Source: Variovorax paradoxus (GTDB lineage Bacteria; Pseudomonadota; Gammaproteobacteria; Burkholderiales; Burkholderiaceae_C). Taken from it: a stretch of DNA of 64,000 nucleotides. Within the stretch, counting starts at the first letter, position 1. Every line of letters begins with the position of its first letter. The notes below the pieces were generated by a model. That model searched no databases. It saw only the letters and a list, made by a program, of their open reading frames with translations, and was not told where the DNA came from. Positions 43,149 through 52,222 of the stretch are shown here, piece after piece. The position numbers were made by a program, and so were the translations under genes. The stretch covers positions 20,431 through 84,430 of the forward strand of contig NZ_JXQQ01000043.1 in the NCBI RefSeq assembly GCF_000834655.1, read 5' to 3'.

Positions 43149-45383
43149 TCACAGGTCGGCCAGGCCCATGGCCGGATCGCTCACCGTGTGCTTGCCGTTT
43201 TCCACGCGGCCCGCAAAGCGGCGGTAGTAGGCCGGGTCGGCATCGCAGGTCACCGCGAAGTCGTACCACTGGCCGCTGCCCGCCAGCACCCAGAGCTGCT
43301 CGGCCTTGGCGCCGCCGGCGACGGTGGCACCCCACGGGCCGTCTTCGCGGTAGGCCTTGGCGCGCACCGTGAACTTCGCGGGCGTCGTGCCGGCGTTGAG
43401 CATCTCCAGGTAGACGTTGCCGTTGGCGATGTCGTAGCACACGCGCACCTCGGGATTCGCGCCGCTCGTGCGCAGCGCGTTGAGGTCGCCCTTGAAGTGA
43501 CGATGAAAGCCGTTCGGCCCGAGCACCCAGAGGTCGTAGAAGCCGCTGTTGTCGGTCATCGCGCTCCAGGCGTCGTCCAGCGACTTGCCGGGCTCCACCA
43601 TGAAGCGGCGCGGCAGGCGGTCCAGGTTCAGCTTGTCGTAGACGTGGAACACCGCGGCAGCCTTGCCGCTGTTCTTGAACAGCAGCTGGATCTTGCCGCC
43701 GACCGAATCGGCGCGCGCGCTCACGTGCAGCTCGTAGGGGAGCGCCCGCGAGGGGCGCGTGCCGGTGGCCTGGCGCGGCAGTTGCGGGTCCAGCGGCAGC
43801 GGCACCTGCGCAAGGGCCTCCTGGTCGCTGCGCGTCTTGTCGGCGCCAGTGCGGGTCGTGCGGCCCGCGAGCGTGGGCAGCGCCTCGGTGTTGGGTGTGA
43901 CGAAGTTGAAGGCGCTCGTGAGGTCGCCGCACACCGCGCGCCGGAACGGCGAGATGTTCGGCTCCTTCACGCCGAAGCGCGTCTCGATGAAGCGGATCAC
44001 CGAGGTGTGGTCGAAGGCCTGCGAGTTGACCCAGCCGCCTCTGCTCCACGGCGAGACGATGTACATCGGCACGCGCACGCCGGGTCCGTACACGCGGCCG
44101 TCGGGCGCCGGCTGGCTGCTGGTGCCCGGTGGCTTGGGGTGGTTGAAACGCTCGACCGCGAGGTCCGCCTCCGGCAGCGTGGTCTTGCCGGCAGGCGAGC
44201 CGTCGGGGTTGATCGACGGCGCGGCGGGCGACGGGTAGTGGTCGAAGTAGCCGTCGTTCTCGTCGAAGTTGATGAGCAGAACGGTCTTGCTCCACACGTC
44301 GGGCACGGCGGTGAGCGCGTCCAGCGTTTCCTGGATGTACCAGCCGCCCTGCACCGGGCTCGAAGGGCCGGGGTGCTCGGAGTAGGTGGCGGGCGCCACG
44401 ATCCACGACACCTGCGGCAGCTTGCCGTTCTTGATGTCCTGGCGGAACTGCTCCAGGAAGCCGCCGTCGCCCATGGTGTTGGCGATGCCCTTGTAGAGCG
44501 GGTTGACCGCGTCGTCGCTCGCGGGGTCGTACACCGGCGAGGCCGCGTCGTTGCTCACCGGCTTGCCCGAGGCCTCGTTGGCCAGGCGGTACTGCCTGAA
44601 GCCCGCGAGCGGGTTGTCGCCGAAGTTCTCCGGCATGTTCTGGTAGACGATCCAGCTGACCTTGGCTTCCTGCAGGCGCTCGGGGTAGGTTTTCCATTCG
44701 TAGCCGGTGGCCGAGCTGTCGATGGAGTCCCACTCGTTGTTGACCGTGGCCACACCTGCGACGCCCCCCACGCCGCCAACCAGCTGGCCCCCGGGGCCGT
44801 TGGTGCCGGTCCAGTGGAACATGCGGTTCGAGTTGGTGCCGGTGTGCATGCTGCAGTGGTAGTCGTCGCACAGCGTGAAGGCGTTGGCCAGCGCGAACTG
44901 GAAGGCGACCTCGGTCTCCTTGAAGTAGCCCATCGACGCGTTGGTCTTGTAGCGCGGCCACTGGTAGGTGCGCCCGCCGTCCCATGCGCTCTGGCCGTCG
45001 CTCCACGAGTGCGGCGTGCCGCTCACGCGCTGCGCGTTGCCTTTGCGGCTGTCCAGGTGATACGGCAGGATCGGCTTGCCCGTGGCATCGCTCTGCTGCC
45101 ACACGTTCAGGCCCTTGGGGAGAGGAATCGTGAAGCGGTCACCGAAGCCGCGCACGCCCATGAGCGTGCCGAAGTAATGGTCGAACGAGCGGTTCTCCTG
45201 CATCAGGATCACGATGTGCTCGACGTCCTGGATGGTGCCGGTCTTGTTGTTGGCCGGAATGGCCAGCGCGCGGCGAATGGCGGGCGGAAATGCCGAGAGC
45301 GCGAGGGCCGCGGCGCCGGTGGTGGCGGTGCTCGTCAGGAATTTGCGGCGCGAGTTCGTGGGCTTGCTGTCGTTCGGGTTCAT
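43149..45383 (-). CDS. Phosphocholine-specific phospholipase C, paralogue C
   Basis: A 744-residue Tat-exported phospholipase C with MNPNDSKPTNSRRKFL start (Tat motif at 11-16), ENRSFDHYFG, TGTNGPGGQ, EHPGPSSPVQGGW and NFDENDGYFDHY, plus the two C-terminal DUF756-type domains. It differs more from A and B than they do from each other, for example in a Gly/Val-rich insert (GGVGGVAGVATV). It is the first phospholipase in the run, 13 bases after micro-lipoprotein 2. Confidence 0.92.
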   Translation of the reverse strand: MNPNDSKPTNSRRKFLTSTATTGAAALALSAFPPAIRRALAIPANNKTGTIQDVEHIVILMQENRSFDHYFGTLMGVRGFGDRFTIPLPKGLNVWQQSDATGKPILPYHLDSRKGNAQRVSGTPHSWSDGQSAWDGGRTYQWPRYKTNASMGYFKETEVAFQFALANAFTLCDDYHCSMHTGTNSNRMFHWTGTNGPGGQLVGGVGGVAGVATVNNEWDSIDSSATGYEWKTYPERLQEAKVSWIVYQNMPENFGDNPLAGFRQYRLANEASGKPVSNDAASPVYDPASDDAVNPLYKGIANTMGDGGFLEQFRQDIKNGKLPQVSWIVAPATYSEHPGPSSPVQGGWYIQETLDALTAVPDVWSKTVLLINFDENDGYFDHYPSPAAPSINPDGSPAGKTTLPEADLAVERFNHPKPPGTSSQPAPDGRVYGPGVRVPMYIVSPWSRGGWVNSQAFDHTSVIRFIETRFGVKEPNISPFRRAVCGDLTSAFNFVTPNTEALPTLAGRTTRTGADKTRSDQEALAQVPLPLDPQLPRQATGTRPSRALPYELHVSARADSVGGKIQLLFKNSGKAAAVFHVYDKLNLDRLPRRFMVEPGKSLDDAWSAMTDNSGFYDLWVLGPNGFHRHFKGDLNALRTSGANPEVRVCYDIANGNVYLEMLNAGTTPAKFTVRAKAYREDGPWGATVAGGAKAEQLWVLAGSGQWYDFAVTCDADPAYYRRFAGRVENGKHTVSDPAMGLADL

Positions 45384-45396
45384 GGCGTGTGCTTTC

Positions 45397-45606
45397 TCAG
45401 GGCGCGCAGCTCTTCACGGGGGCGACGCCGGTTTCGGGCGGGGTCGTCGTGGGCGGGGTGGTGGTGGGCGGCGTGCCGGCGCCGGGCAGGCCGCCGAAGA
45501 AGCCGCCGCCGCCATCGCTGCCGCCGCCGCAGGCGGACAGGGCGCAGGCCACGACCAGCGTGGAGAACACGGGCACGAAGCGCGTGGCAAGGAACGGAAT
45601 TCGCAT
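45397..45606 (-). CDS. Pro/Thr-rich micro-lipoprotein 2, upstream of phospholipase C
   Basis: A 69-residue lipoprotein. Lipobox ALSAC at about 22-26, then GGGSDGGGGFFGGLPGAG as in copy 1, a TPPTTTPPTTTPPETG tract and CAP at the end. The mature parts of copies 1 and 2 are nearly identical while their signal peptides differ, so selection seems to act on the mature peptide. The start at 45606 gives a proper signal sequence. Confidence 0.8.
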   Translation of the reverse strand: MRIPFLATRFVPVFSTLVVACALSACGGGSDGGGGFFGGLPGAGTPPTTTPPTTTPPETGVAPVKSCAP

Positions 45607-45656
45607 GGTTGGGATCCTCTCGAGTCGTTTGTTATCGGGGGTGATTGGGGGACGGT

Positions 45657-47759
45657 TCAGGGCAGCAACATCAGCGGCTGGCCCGACTTGAAGATGCTGG
45701 TGAGCTCGTCGGTGGTGAGCGCACGGTTCCAGATCGCGAACTCGTTGAAGTCCATCGCGCCGCGCGGCGAGCTGGTCTCGCGCTGGTAGTACTGGCCGGT
45801 GCCGTCTTCGTTCAGGCCGATGCCGTTCTTCAGGCCGCCGAGCTGCGCGACCAACGCGCTCGTGAGCGTGGCGCTGCCGGTCTGCATGGCGCGCGACGAA
45901 TCGAACACATAGCCGGTGAGCTTGAGGTTGGCCTTGTCGATCACGACCGCCACGTAGGCCCACTGGCCCGCGGTGAGGCCGTAGCCGTTGCTGTCGGCGC
46001 GCGCGCTGCCGGTGCCCACGTTGAAGCGGATCTCGCAGCTGCCGAAGAGGCCGATGGCCAGGCCCGCGTTCGCGCCGGTGGTGTAGTTCTTGTTGGCCAG
46101 CATCGAGGCGCCGTTGCTCACGCCCTGGCTGCAGGTCGCGTCGGTGCGCACCCAGAAGCCGAGGGTGTAGGCCGTGACCGCCGGGTTGGTGGCCACGTCG
46201 GTGGTCTGCAGCAGGCGGTAGCCGGCCGAACCGCTCGCGTTCTTCACCGTGCTGTCCACGCGCAGCGCCTTGACCTTGTAGGGGATCTTGAAACCGTCGT
46301 CGACCACCGTGCCGCCGTTGGCATCGCTCGCCCAGGGCGCGAGCGTGGAGGCGTTCTTCAGGTCCAAGGCCGGCAGCGTGTCCAGCGGGTAGTAGTTGAC
46401 AAGCCCGTTCGCCAGCGTGGGCGCGAGCGTTGCGGGCTTCACGTAGGCCAGTTGTACCGCGAGCGCGACGCTGGCTTCACCGGCAACGACGGTGTACTGG
46501 TAGGTGTAGACGCCGTCGGCATCGGCCACGATGGGATCGCTGTACGCGGTCGAGCCGGCCGGCAGCGTGGCCACCAGCTTGCCGTCGCGCAGCACCTGCA
46601 CTGGCGCGGTGCCGTCGCCCGAGAGCGTCCACGCGAGTTCGATGCTGTTCTTGTCTGCACCGGCCTTCGCCGTGAGGTTGCGCAGCGACGTCGCGGCCTG
46701 CAGCGCCTGCCCGTTGAACGTGTAGGCCTCCGCGGCCGGCAGCGCGCCGAGGTGGCGCAGCACCGTCGGTGCGATGTCGGTCGCCGCGGCGAGCTGCAGC
46801 AGCGTGGCATCGGCCGGCGCGGCCGTGCCCGTGCCAGGCAGTGCGGCCAGCGTCTTGTTGCTCGCGATGAAGACGGTCTTGTTGTCGATCGCCTGCAGCC
46901 CGGTGGCGGTGCCGAAGGCATCCAGGCCGTGGCCGGTCGTGAGGATGACGAGCCAGTCCTCCTTCGCATCGTTGGCCGTGCGCCTGGCGATGCGCGCGAG
47001 CAACTGGCCAACGGCGGCGGAGGTGTCGGAGATCGCGCGCTGGTAGGCGTCGCTCTTCAGGCCGTTGCCGACGGCCGCGGCGGGCGCGCCGTACTGCGCG
47101 ACCATGAGGTCGTAGCCGGCATCGATGAACTGTGCGGTGCGCTCGGTCACGCAGGCATCGGCGCCCGCGCAATCGACGGCGCCGTCGACGGTGCCGCTCT
47201 CGTTGGCCAGGAGCTGCGGATAGAGCGCATTGGCCGTGACGGACGCGGTCTTGTAGCCGGCCGCCTTGTTCTGCTTGGCGAGCGCGAAGACCGAGGGCGC
47301 GAGCTTCGCATCGATGCGCTGGTCGGCCGTGTCCCAGCGCACGCCGTGGCGCGTCACCCAGGTGCCGGTGAGCAGCGTGGCCCAGCCCGGGCCGTCGGTG
47401 GTGCGCTGCTCGCTCGGCGTGCCGTTGGCGCCGCCGGTCCATGCCGGTGCCACGCGCAGCGATTGCAGGGCGGGCACCTTGTTCTGTGCGATGGCATCGC
47501 GCAACGCGGCGTGCGTGAGGCCGTCGATCTCCACGACGAGCGCCTTGGGGCCGCTCTTGCCCTGGTTCGTGCCGGACACCGGCGGATTGGTGCCGCCACC
47601 GCCGCCACCGTTGTTGGCGGGCGGCACGTTGACGAGCGGGAACGCGGCACCGCCGCCGCCACCGCCGCCGCCGCCGCAGGCGGCAAGCACGATGGACGTG
47701 GCGAGGGGCAGGAGCCAGCGCGTGGAAAGCGGGGCGTGCGAAGGTGTGATCGGGCGCAT
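45657..47759 (-). CDS. Alkaline-phosphatase-superfamily lipoprotein with C-terminal LamG-like domain
   Basis: A 700-residue lipoprotein. Lipobox VLAAC is followed by a run of Gly. Residues about 70-350 resemble the type I phosphodiesterase/nucleotide pyrophosphatase fold (ALVVEIDGLTHAAL, DGPGWATLLTGTWVTRHGV, DIAPTVLRHLG). The second half has LVNYYPLD and a concanavalin/LamG-like part (TLGFWVRTDAT, GQWAYVAVVID, DFNEFAIWNRALTTDEL). The usual DHG metal motif reads TTGHGLDAF, so Asp is Gly here. The start at 47759 opens the signal peptide. It probably leads the phospholipase transcript. Confidence 0.75.
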   Translation of the reverse strand: MRPITPSHAPLSTRWLLPLATSIVLAACGGGGGGGGGAAFPLVNVPPANNGGGGGGTNPPVSGTNQGKSGPKALVVEIDGLTHAALRDAIAQNKVPALQSLRVAPAWTGGANGTPSEQRTTDGPGWATLLTGTWVTRHGVRWDTADQRIDAKLAPSVFALAKQNKAAGYKTASVTANALYPQLLANESGTVDGAVDCAGADACVTERTAQFIDAGYDLMVAQYGAPAAAVGNGLKSDAYQRAISDTSAAVGQLLARIARRTANDAKEDWLVILTTGHGLDAFGTATGLQAIDNKTVFIASNKTLAALPGTGTAAPADATLLQLAAATDIAPTVLRHLGALPAAEAYTFNGQALQAATSLRNLTAKAGADKNSIELAWTLSGDGTAPVQVLRDGKLVATLPAGSTAYSDPIVADADGVYTYQYTVVAGEASVALAVQLAYVKPATLAPTLANGLVNYYPLDTLPALDLKNASTLAPWASDANGGTVVDDGFKIPYKVKALRVDSTVKNASGSAGYRLLQTTDVATNPAVTAYTLGFWVRTDATCSQGVSNGASMLANKNYTTGANAGLAIGLFGSCEIRFNVGTGSARADSNGYGLTAGQWAYVAVVIDKANLKLTGYVFDSSRAMQTGSATLTSALVAQLGGLKNGIGLNEDGTGQYYQRETSSPRGAMDFNEFAIWNRALTTDELTSIFKSGQPLMLLP

Positions 47760-47963
47760 CGGAGTAAGCCGGTGGGTCTGTCTGTCGGAGGGATGGAAGC
47801 CGGCGCGGCAAAAAAAAAGTGCCACGAGGGCACTGCGCACCGAACAGACAGCGAGGCTAAGAAGCGCGCGTTACGCGGCAATGAATGCGCGATGACAGAG
47901 CGAAGTCGTGCGTGTGACGACGCACGGATCAGCGCTCAAAAAAGCGGGCGAATCCTGTTCCGG

Positions 47964-48052
47964 AGATGCCGCGGAACCGGCGTTGCCGGGCCGCAGGCAT
48001 CGCCCCTACAAGGGGGGGCGAAGCGACACGAAGTGCGCGAAGCCTGGGAGTC
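47964..48052 (-). repeat. Dispersed intergenic repeat, copy 2
   Basis: The reverse complement of this stretch matches copy 1 at 723-815 over most of its length (CCCAGGCT.CGCGCACTTCGTGTCGC ... GCGGCCCGGC...CCGGTTCCGCGG), with a diverged middle. It abuts the 5'-nucleotidase stop codon at 48051. The rest of the 47760-48050 gap shows no gene. Confidence 0.7.
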
Positions 48053-48950
48053 AGCCTTCGTTGCTGATGCCGCTGGACACATGCCCCGCCGGCACGTGCC
48101 GCGAGGCCGCATCGACGTGACCCGTCTGGTCGTCGAAGAAGAAGTCGGGCTCGAACTCGCGCAGGAACTCGCCCTTGGGCAGGCCGCCGAGGAACATCGC
48201 CTCGTCGACGCGGATGTTCCAGTTCATGAGCGTGCGGATCGCGCGCTCGTGTGCCGGTGCGCTGCGCGCGGTGACCAGCGCGGTGCGGATGCGCATCTGC
48301 GCGTTGCCCGCCATCTGCAGCCGGTGCAGCGCGGCCAGCAGCGGCTTGAACGGGCCCCCGGGCAGCGGCAGTTCAGCCTTGCTGAGTTCGTGCGCCTGGA
48401 AGGCGTCGAGCCCTTCGGCCTGGAACACGCGCTCGGCCTCGTCGGAGAACAGCACCGCATCGCCGTCGAAGGCGATCCGCACTTCGTTGGGCCAGGCGTC
48501 GCTCGCCTTCACCGATTCGACCAGCACGCGCGCGGCCGGAAAGCCCGCGACGAGTGCTTCGCGCACGTCCTGCGCATTGACCGAGAGAAAGAGATGCGCG
48601 CGCAGCGGCCGCAGGTACCCGAAGGGCGGGCGGCCCTGCGTGAACACGCCGCGCTGCAGTTTGATGTCGGCCGCCGCGCTCGACTTGAAGATGCGCATGC
48701 CCGAGACCGGGTCGTTGCGCGAGAGGATCACCACCTCCACGCGCTGCACGCCGTCGTCGTTGAAGCGCAGGAGCTTCCTGATCAGCGAGTAGGCGATGCC
48801 CGGCGCGGCCGGCACGTCGAGCCGGTCCAGCTGCAGCTTCATGTAGCCCTCGTTGTCGCCGGCCTCGAAGATGCGGTTCTCTTCCTCGAGGTTGAACAGC
48901 GCCCGCGAGGAGATCGCGACCACGAGTTTGTCTTCGAGGGTGACTGGCAT
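48051..48950 (-). CDS. 5'-nucleotidase (NT5C1-like)
   Basis: A 299-residue cytosolic 5'-nucleotidase of the family shared with vertebrate NT5C1. Marks are RIAFDGDAVLFSDEAERVF (catalytic Asp region), TALVTARSAPAHERAIRTLMNWNI, DEAMFLGGLPKGEFL and the closing DFFFDDQTGH. It would remove phosphate from nucleoside monophosphates. The start at 48950 (MPVTLEDKLVVAISSRALFN) is the family start; the upstream frame is not coding. It lies 8 bases after the unknown gene at 48959, so the two are likely co-transcribed. Confidence 0.9.
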   Translation of the reverse strand: MPVTLEDKLVVAISSRALFNLEEENRIFEAGDNEGYMKLQLDRLDVPAAPGIAYSLIRKLLRFNDDGVQRVEVVILSRNDPVSGMRIFKSSAAADIKLQRGVFTQGRPPFGYLRPLRAHLFLSVNAQDVREALVAGFPAARVLVESVKASDAWPNEVRIAFDGDAVLFSDEAERVFQAEGLDAFQAHELSKAELPLPGGPFKPLLAALHRLQMAGNAQMRIRTALVTARSAPAHERAIRTLMNWNIRVDEAMFLGGLPKGEFLREFEPDFFFDDQTGHVDAASRHVPAGHVSSGISNEG

Positions 48951-48958
48951 GGGGTGAT

Positions 48959-49537
48959 TCAGTTCGCGGCGTTGGGCGAGTAGTAGAGCGTATCCGACCA
49001 GTAGCCCAGGCCCAACTCGCGCAGGGGCGCCTCGATGCTCTGCTGCGACGGTGTGAAGATGCGCTCCCAGAAGTTCTTTTTCTTCGGGGCGAGCCGGGCG
49101 ATGGCGGCTTCGATCTCCGCGTCGATGTGCTGCACGTCGCGCAGCAGACGCGCGGCTTGCTCGCCCAGCGGCTCGTCGCCCATGTCGAGGATCTCGGCGC
49201 ACTCCAGCACGAAGTAGCCGTCGCGGTCGGCGTGGCGGCTCAGGAAGCCGAGGGCCTGGTCGCGCAGCGGCGCGACGGATGGGTGGTCGATGCGGCCGAG
49301 GAAACGCTGGAGCCGGTCGATGCCCGCGCCGGCGCGGCCCGCGAGCGCTGTGGGTTCGGCCAGATCGGTCCAGATCATCGAGCGGCACAGTTGCACATCG
49401 GCGGACACCAGGAGCTGGTAGACCAGCGGAATGTCGTAGTTGCGCTCCGAGATGCCCTTGACCTGCCGCGGATCGTCCTTCTCGGGGTCGGGCCCCGGCA
49501 CGAACGGACTGGCGAACAGGTAGCTCCGATTGGCCAT
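48959..49537 (-). CDS. Hypothetical protein between gspF and the 5'-nucleotidase gene
   Basis: A 192-residue soluble protein with no signal peptide (MANRSYLFASPFVPGPDPEK...). It is acidic-helical in the middle (GYFVLECAEILDMGDEPLGEQAARLLRDV is mostly helix-forming) and ends GYWSDTLYYSPNAAN. I do not recognise a family. It is 19 bases after gspF and 8 bases before the nucleotidase, so it is probably in the same transcript. A secretion link is only suggested by position. Confidence 0.7.
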   Translation of the reverse strand: MANRSYLFASPFVPGPDPEKDDPRQVKGISERNYDIPLVYQLLVSADVQLCRSMIWTDLAEPTALAGRAGAGIDRLQRFLGRIDHPSVAPLRDQALGFLSRHADRDGYFVLECAEILDMGDEPLGEQAARLLRDVQHIDAEIEAAIARLAPKKKNFWERIFTPSQQSIEAPLRELGLGYWSDTLYYSPNAAN

Positions 49538-49556
49538 GGCGGCGAGGCTCCCGGGG

Positions 49557-50795
49557 TTACTTCACGAACTGGTTGAGCTGGATGATCGGCAGCATCACGG
49601 CCAGCACGATCAGCATGACCACGCCGCCCATCGCCACGATCAGCAGCGGCTCGAGGATGGTCGCCAGGTGCATCGCGCGGCGCTGCACCTCGGCGCCCAG
49701 CTGGTTGGCCGCGCGCTGCAGCATCAGCGGCAGGGTGCCGGTCTGCTCGCCCAGGCGCGCGAACATCGACACCAGGCCCGGAAAGCGCTTCTTTTGCGCG
49801 AGCGCCGAAGCGAGCGGCGCGCCTTCGCGCACCAGCACCAGCGCGTCGAGCGCATCGGCACGCATCGCGCGATTGCCCAGCGTTTCGGACGCGGCCTGCA
49901 GCGCGCGCAGGATCGGCACGCCGGCGGTGGCCAGCATCGCGAGCGTGCTGGCGAAGCGCGCCGCGTTGTAGCCGCGCGCGAGCTTGCCGACCAGCGGCAG
50001 CTTGAGCCAGGCGGCATCGAACTTCAGGCGGAAGGCCTCTTGCGCCAGCGCCACCCGAATGCCGATGGCTGCGAGTACCACGCCGCCCAGCATCCACCAG
50101 CCGTAGTTGCGCACGCCCGCGCTCAGCGAGAGCATCACGGTGGTGAGGAAGGGCAGCGAGCGCTTGGTGCCCGCGAACACCTGCGCCACCTGCGGCACCA
50201 CGTAGCTCACGAGAAAGATCACGATCACGATCGCCACCAGCGTGACGATGGCCGGGTACAGCGCCGCGCCGATGAGCTTCTGCTGCAGCGCTTGCCGTTC
50301 TTCCAGGTCGTCGGCCAGGCGGTCGAGCACGAGGCCGAGGTTGCCGCTCTGCTCGCCGGCGCCGATCACGGCGGTGTAGATGGGCGAGAACTCGCGCGAG
50401 TGCGCCGACAGCGCGCGCGCGAAGGGCGAGCCCGCGTTGACCTCGGCGCGCAGCGAGGCGACGAGGTTGCGCTGCGGCTCCGATTCGGCTTCGTCGGTGA
50501 GCGCAGTGAGCGCGCGTTCGAGCGGCAGGCCCGACGAGACGAGGCCCGCGAGCTGCCGGGTCCACACGGCAAGGCCCGTGGAATTGAAGACGCGCTTGCC
50601 GCCGCCCAGCCAGCGGCTGAGGTTGCTGCGCTGGCCGGTGCCGTTGATGTGGTCGCTGCCGACCGGCGTGACCGACAGCGGAATCAGCGCCTGCGCGCGC
50701 AGCAGGCTGCGGGCGCTGCGCGCGGTGTCGGCCTCGAGCACGCCTTCGCGCGACTGGCCGCTGGCGTCGATGGCTTCGAAGGAATAGGCAGGCAT
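49557..50795 (-). CDS. gspF: Type II secretion inner-membrane protein GspF
   Basis: A 412-residue polytopic platform protein. The N-terminal MPAYSFEAIDASGQSREGVLEAD and RSLLRAQALIPLSV begin the family; two T2SSF cytoplasmic domains follow, each ending in a hydrophobic segment, and the last is LIVAMGGVVMLIVLAVMLPI with QLNQFVK at the end. It couples the GspE ATPase to the pseudopilus base. It is last of the gspD-E-F run, 30 bases after gspE. Confidence 0.95.
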   Translation of the reverse strand: MPAYSFEAIDASGQSREGVLEADTARSARSLLRAQALIPLSVTPVGSDHINGTGQRSNLSRWLGGGKRVFNSTGLAVWTRQLAGLVSSGLPLERALTALTDEAESEPQRNLVASLRAEVNAGSPFARALSAHSREFSPIYTAVIGAGEQSGNLGLVLDRLADDLEERQALQQKLIGAALYPAIVTLVAIVIVIFLVSYVVPQVAQVFAGTKRSLPFLTTVMLSLSAGVRNYGWWMLGGVVLAAIGIRVALAQEAFRLKFDAAWLKLPLVGKLARGYNAARFASTLAMLATAGVPILRALQAASETLGNRAMRADALDALVLVREGAPLASALAQKKRFPGLVSMFARLGEQTGTLPLMLQRAANQLGAEVQRRAMHLATILEPLLIVAMGGVVMLIVLAVMLPIIQLNQFVK

Positions 50796-50825
50796 GGCGA
50801 GTGTGGCGAGGTGGGGCGCTGGCCG

Positions 50826-52217
50826 CTAGTCGCGCGTGACCCGCAGCAGTTCCGCGCGCGAGGTGATGCCGGCCTGCACCAGCCGTTCGCCGTCTTCGCG
50901 CATGAGCCGCAGGCCACCGCGCGCGCCGGCCTGGAGCAGCTCGCTCTCGGCCGCCTTGCTGTGGATGAGGCCCTGCACGGTTTCGTCGGCCACCAGCAAT
51001 TCGAAGATGCCGGTGCGGCCCTGGTAACCCGTTTGCCCGCAGACGTCGCAGCCCGCGCCGCCGCAGCTCGTGCAGACCTTGCGCACGAGGCGCTGCGCGA
51101 GCACGCCCAGCAGCGACGAGCTCAGGAGGAAGGGCTCGACACCCATGTCGGTCAGACGCGTGACGGCGCTGACCGAGTCGTTGGTGTGCAGCGTCGCGAG
51201 CACCAGGTGGCCGGTGAGCGAAGCCTGGATGGCGATCTGCGCGGTCTCGAAGTCGCGGATTTCGCCGATCATGATCACGTCCGGGTCTTGCCGCAGGATG
51301 GCGCGCAGGGCCTTGGCGAAGGTGAGTTCGATCTTGGCGTTGATCTGCGTCTGGCCCACGCCCGGCAGCTCGTACTCGATCGGGTCTTCCACCGTCATGA
51401 TGTTGCTGCGGCTCGCGTCCAGGCGGGCCAGCGCCGCATACAGCGTGGTGGTCTTGCCCGAGCCGGTCGGCCCGGTCACCAGGATGATGCCGTGCGGCTG
51501 CGTGATGAGTTTTTCGAAGCGCTGCAGCGTGTCGCCCTGCATGCCGACCGATTCGAGCGTGAGCTTCGATTCGCTCTTGTCCAGCAGGCGCAGCACCGCG
51601 CGTTCGCCGTGCGCGCTCGGCAGCGTGGAGACGCGCACGTCGACCGCGCGCGTGCCGATGCGCAGGCTGATGCGCCCGTCCTGCGGCAGCCGCTTTTCGG
51701 AGATGTCGAGGTCGGCCATGATCTTCAACCGCGAGATCAGTGCCGCATGCAGCGCGCGGTTGGGTTGCACCACCTCGCGCAGCGTGCCGTCGATGCGAAA
51801 GCGCACCGACGATGTGCGCTCGTAGGGCTCGATGTGGATGTCGCTCGCGCCGTCGCGCGCGGCCTGCGTGAGCAGCGCATTGAGCATGCGGATGATCGGC
51901 GCGTCGCCCGCGCTCGCCAGCAAGTCTTCGACCGCCGGCAGCTCCTGCATCATGCGCGAGAGGTCGGCGTCGTTCTGCACTTCGCTCACCACCGCGGCGG
52001 CGCTCGATTCGCCCTGCGCATAGGCCGCGCTGATGCGCTGCGCCAGCGCCACATCGGCCAGCACCTCGAAGGCCTGCACGCCGTACTTGCGCGCCACCTC
52101 GCCGACCGCGCTGCGCGCCGGGTGCGACGACATCCACAGCGTGTAGCGGCCGTCGTCGGCCTCTTCGAGCAGGAGTTGCTGGCTGCGTGCGAACGCGTAG
52201 GGAAGCGGGTAGCGCAT
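50826..52217 (-). CDS. gspE: Type II secretion ATPase GspE
   Basis: A 463-residue cytoplasmic ATPase that drives pseudopilus assembly. Walker A GPTGSGKTT is near 247-255, Asp box SDIHIEPYE, Walker B DPDVIMIGEIRDFETA, His box GHLVLATLHTND. A zinc tetracysteine element reads CTSCGGAGCDVCGQTG. The N-terminal domain is short, as in this group. The start at 52217 (MRYPLPYAFARS) is 5 bases after gspD; the larger open frame upstream is inside gspD in another frame. Confidence 0.95.
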   Translation of the reverse strand: MRYPLPYAFARSQQLLLEEADDGRYTLWMSSHPARSAVGEVARKYGVQAFEVLADVALAQRISAAYAQGESSAAAVVSEVQNDADLSRMMQELPAVEDLLASAGDAPIIRMLNALLTQAARDGASDIHIEPYERTSSVRFRIDGTLREVVQPNRALHAALISRLKIMADLDISEKRLPQDGRISLRIGTRAVDVRVSTLPSAHGERAVLRLLDKSESKLTLESVGMQGDTLQRFEKLITQPHGIILVTGPTGSGKTTTLYAALARLDASRSNIMTVEDPIEYELPGVGQTQINAKIELTFAKALRAILRQDPDVIMIGEIRDFETAQIAIQASLTGHLVLATLHTNDSVSAVTRLTDMGVEPFLLSSSLLGVLAQRLVRKVCTSCGGAGCDVCGQTGYQGRTGIFELLVADETVQGLIHSKAAESELLQAGARGGLRLMREDGERLVQAGITSRAELLRVTRD

Positions 52218-52222
52218 GGAGA

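Noticed and set aside
40873..45102. A single 1409-residue frame covering phospholipase B and more
   Set aside because: Only the part from 43119 matches the family. Upstream it reads paralogue C in the wrong frame, so it is not a fusion.
37703..45644. Long plus-strand open frames opposite the phospholipase genes
   Set aside because: Low-complexity products rich in Val, His and Arg; the minus-strand frames carry Tat signals and family motifs.
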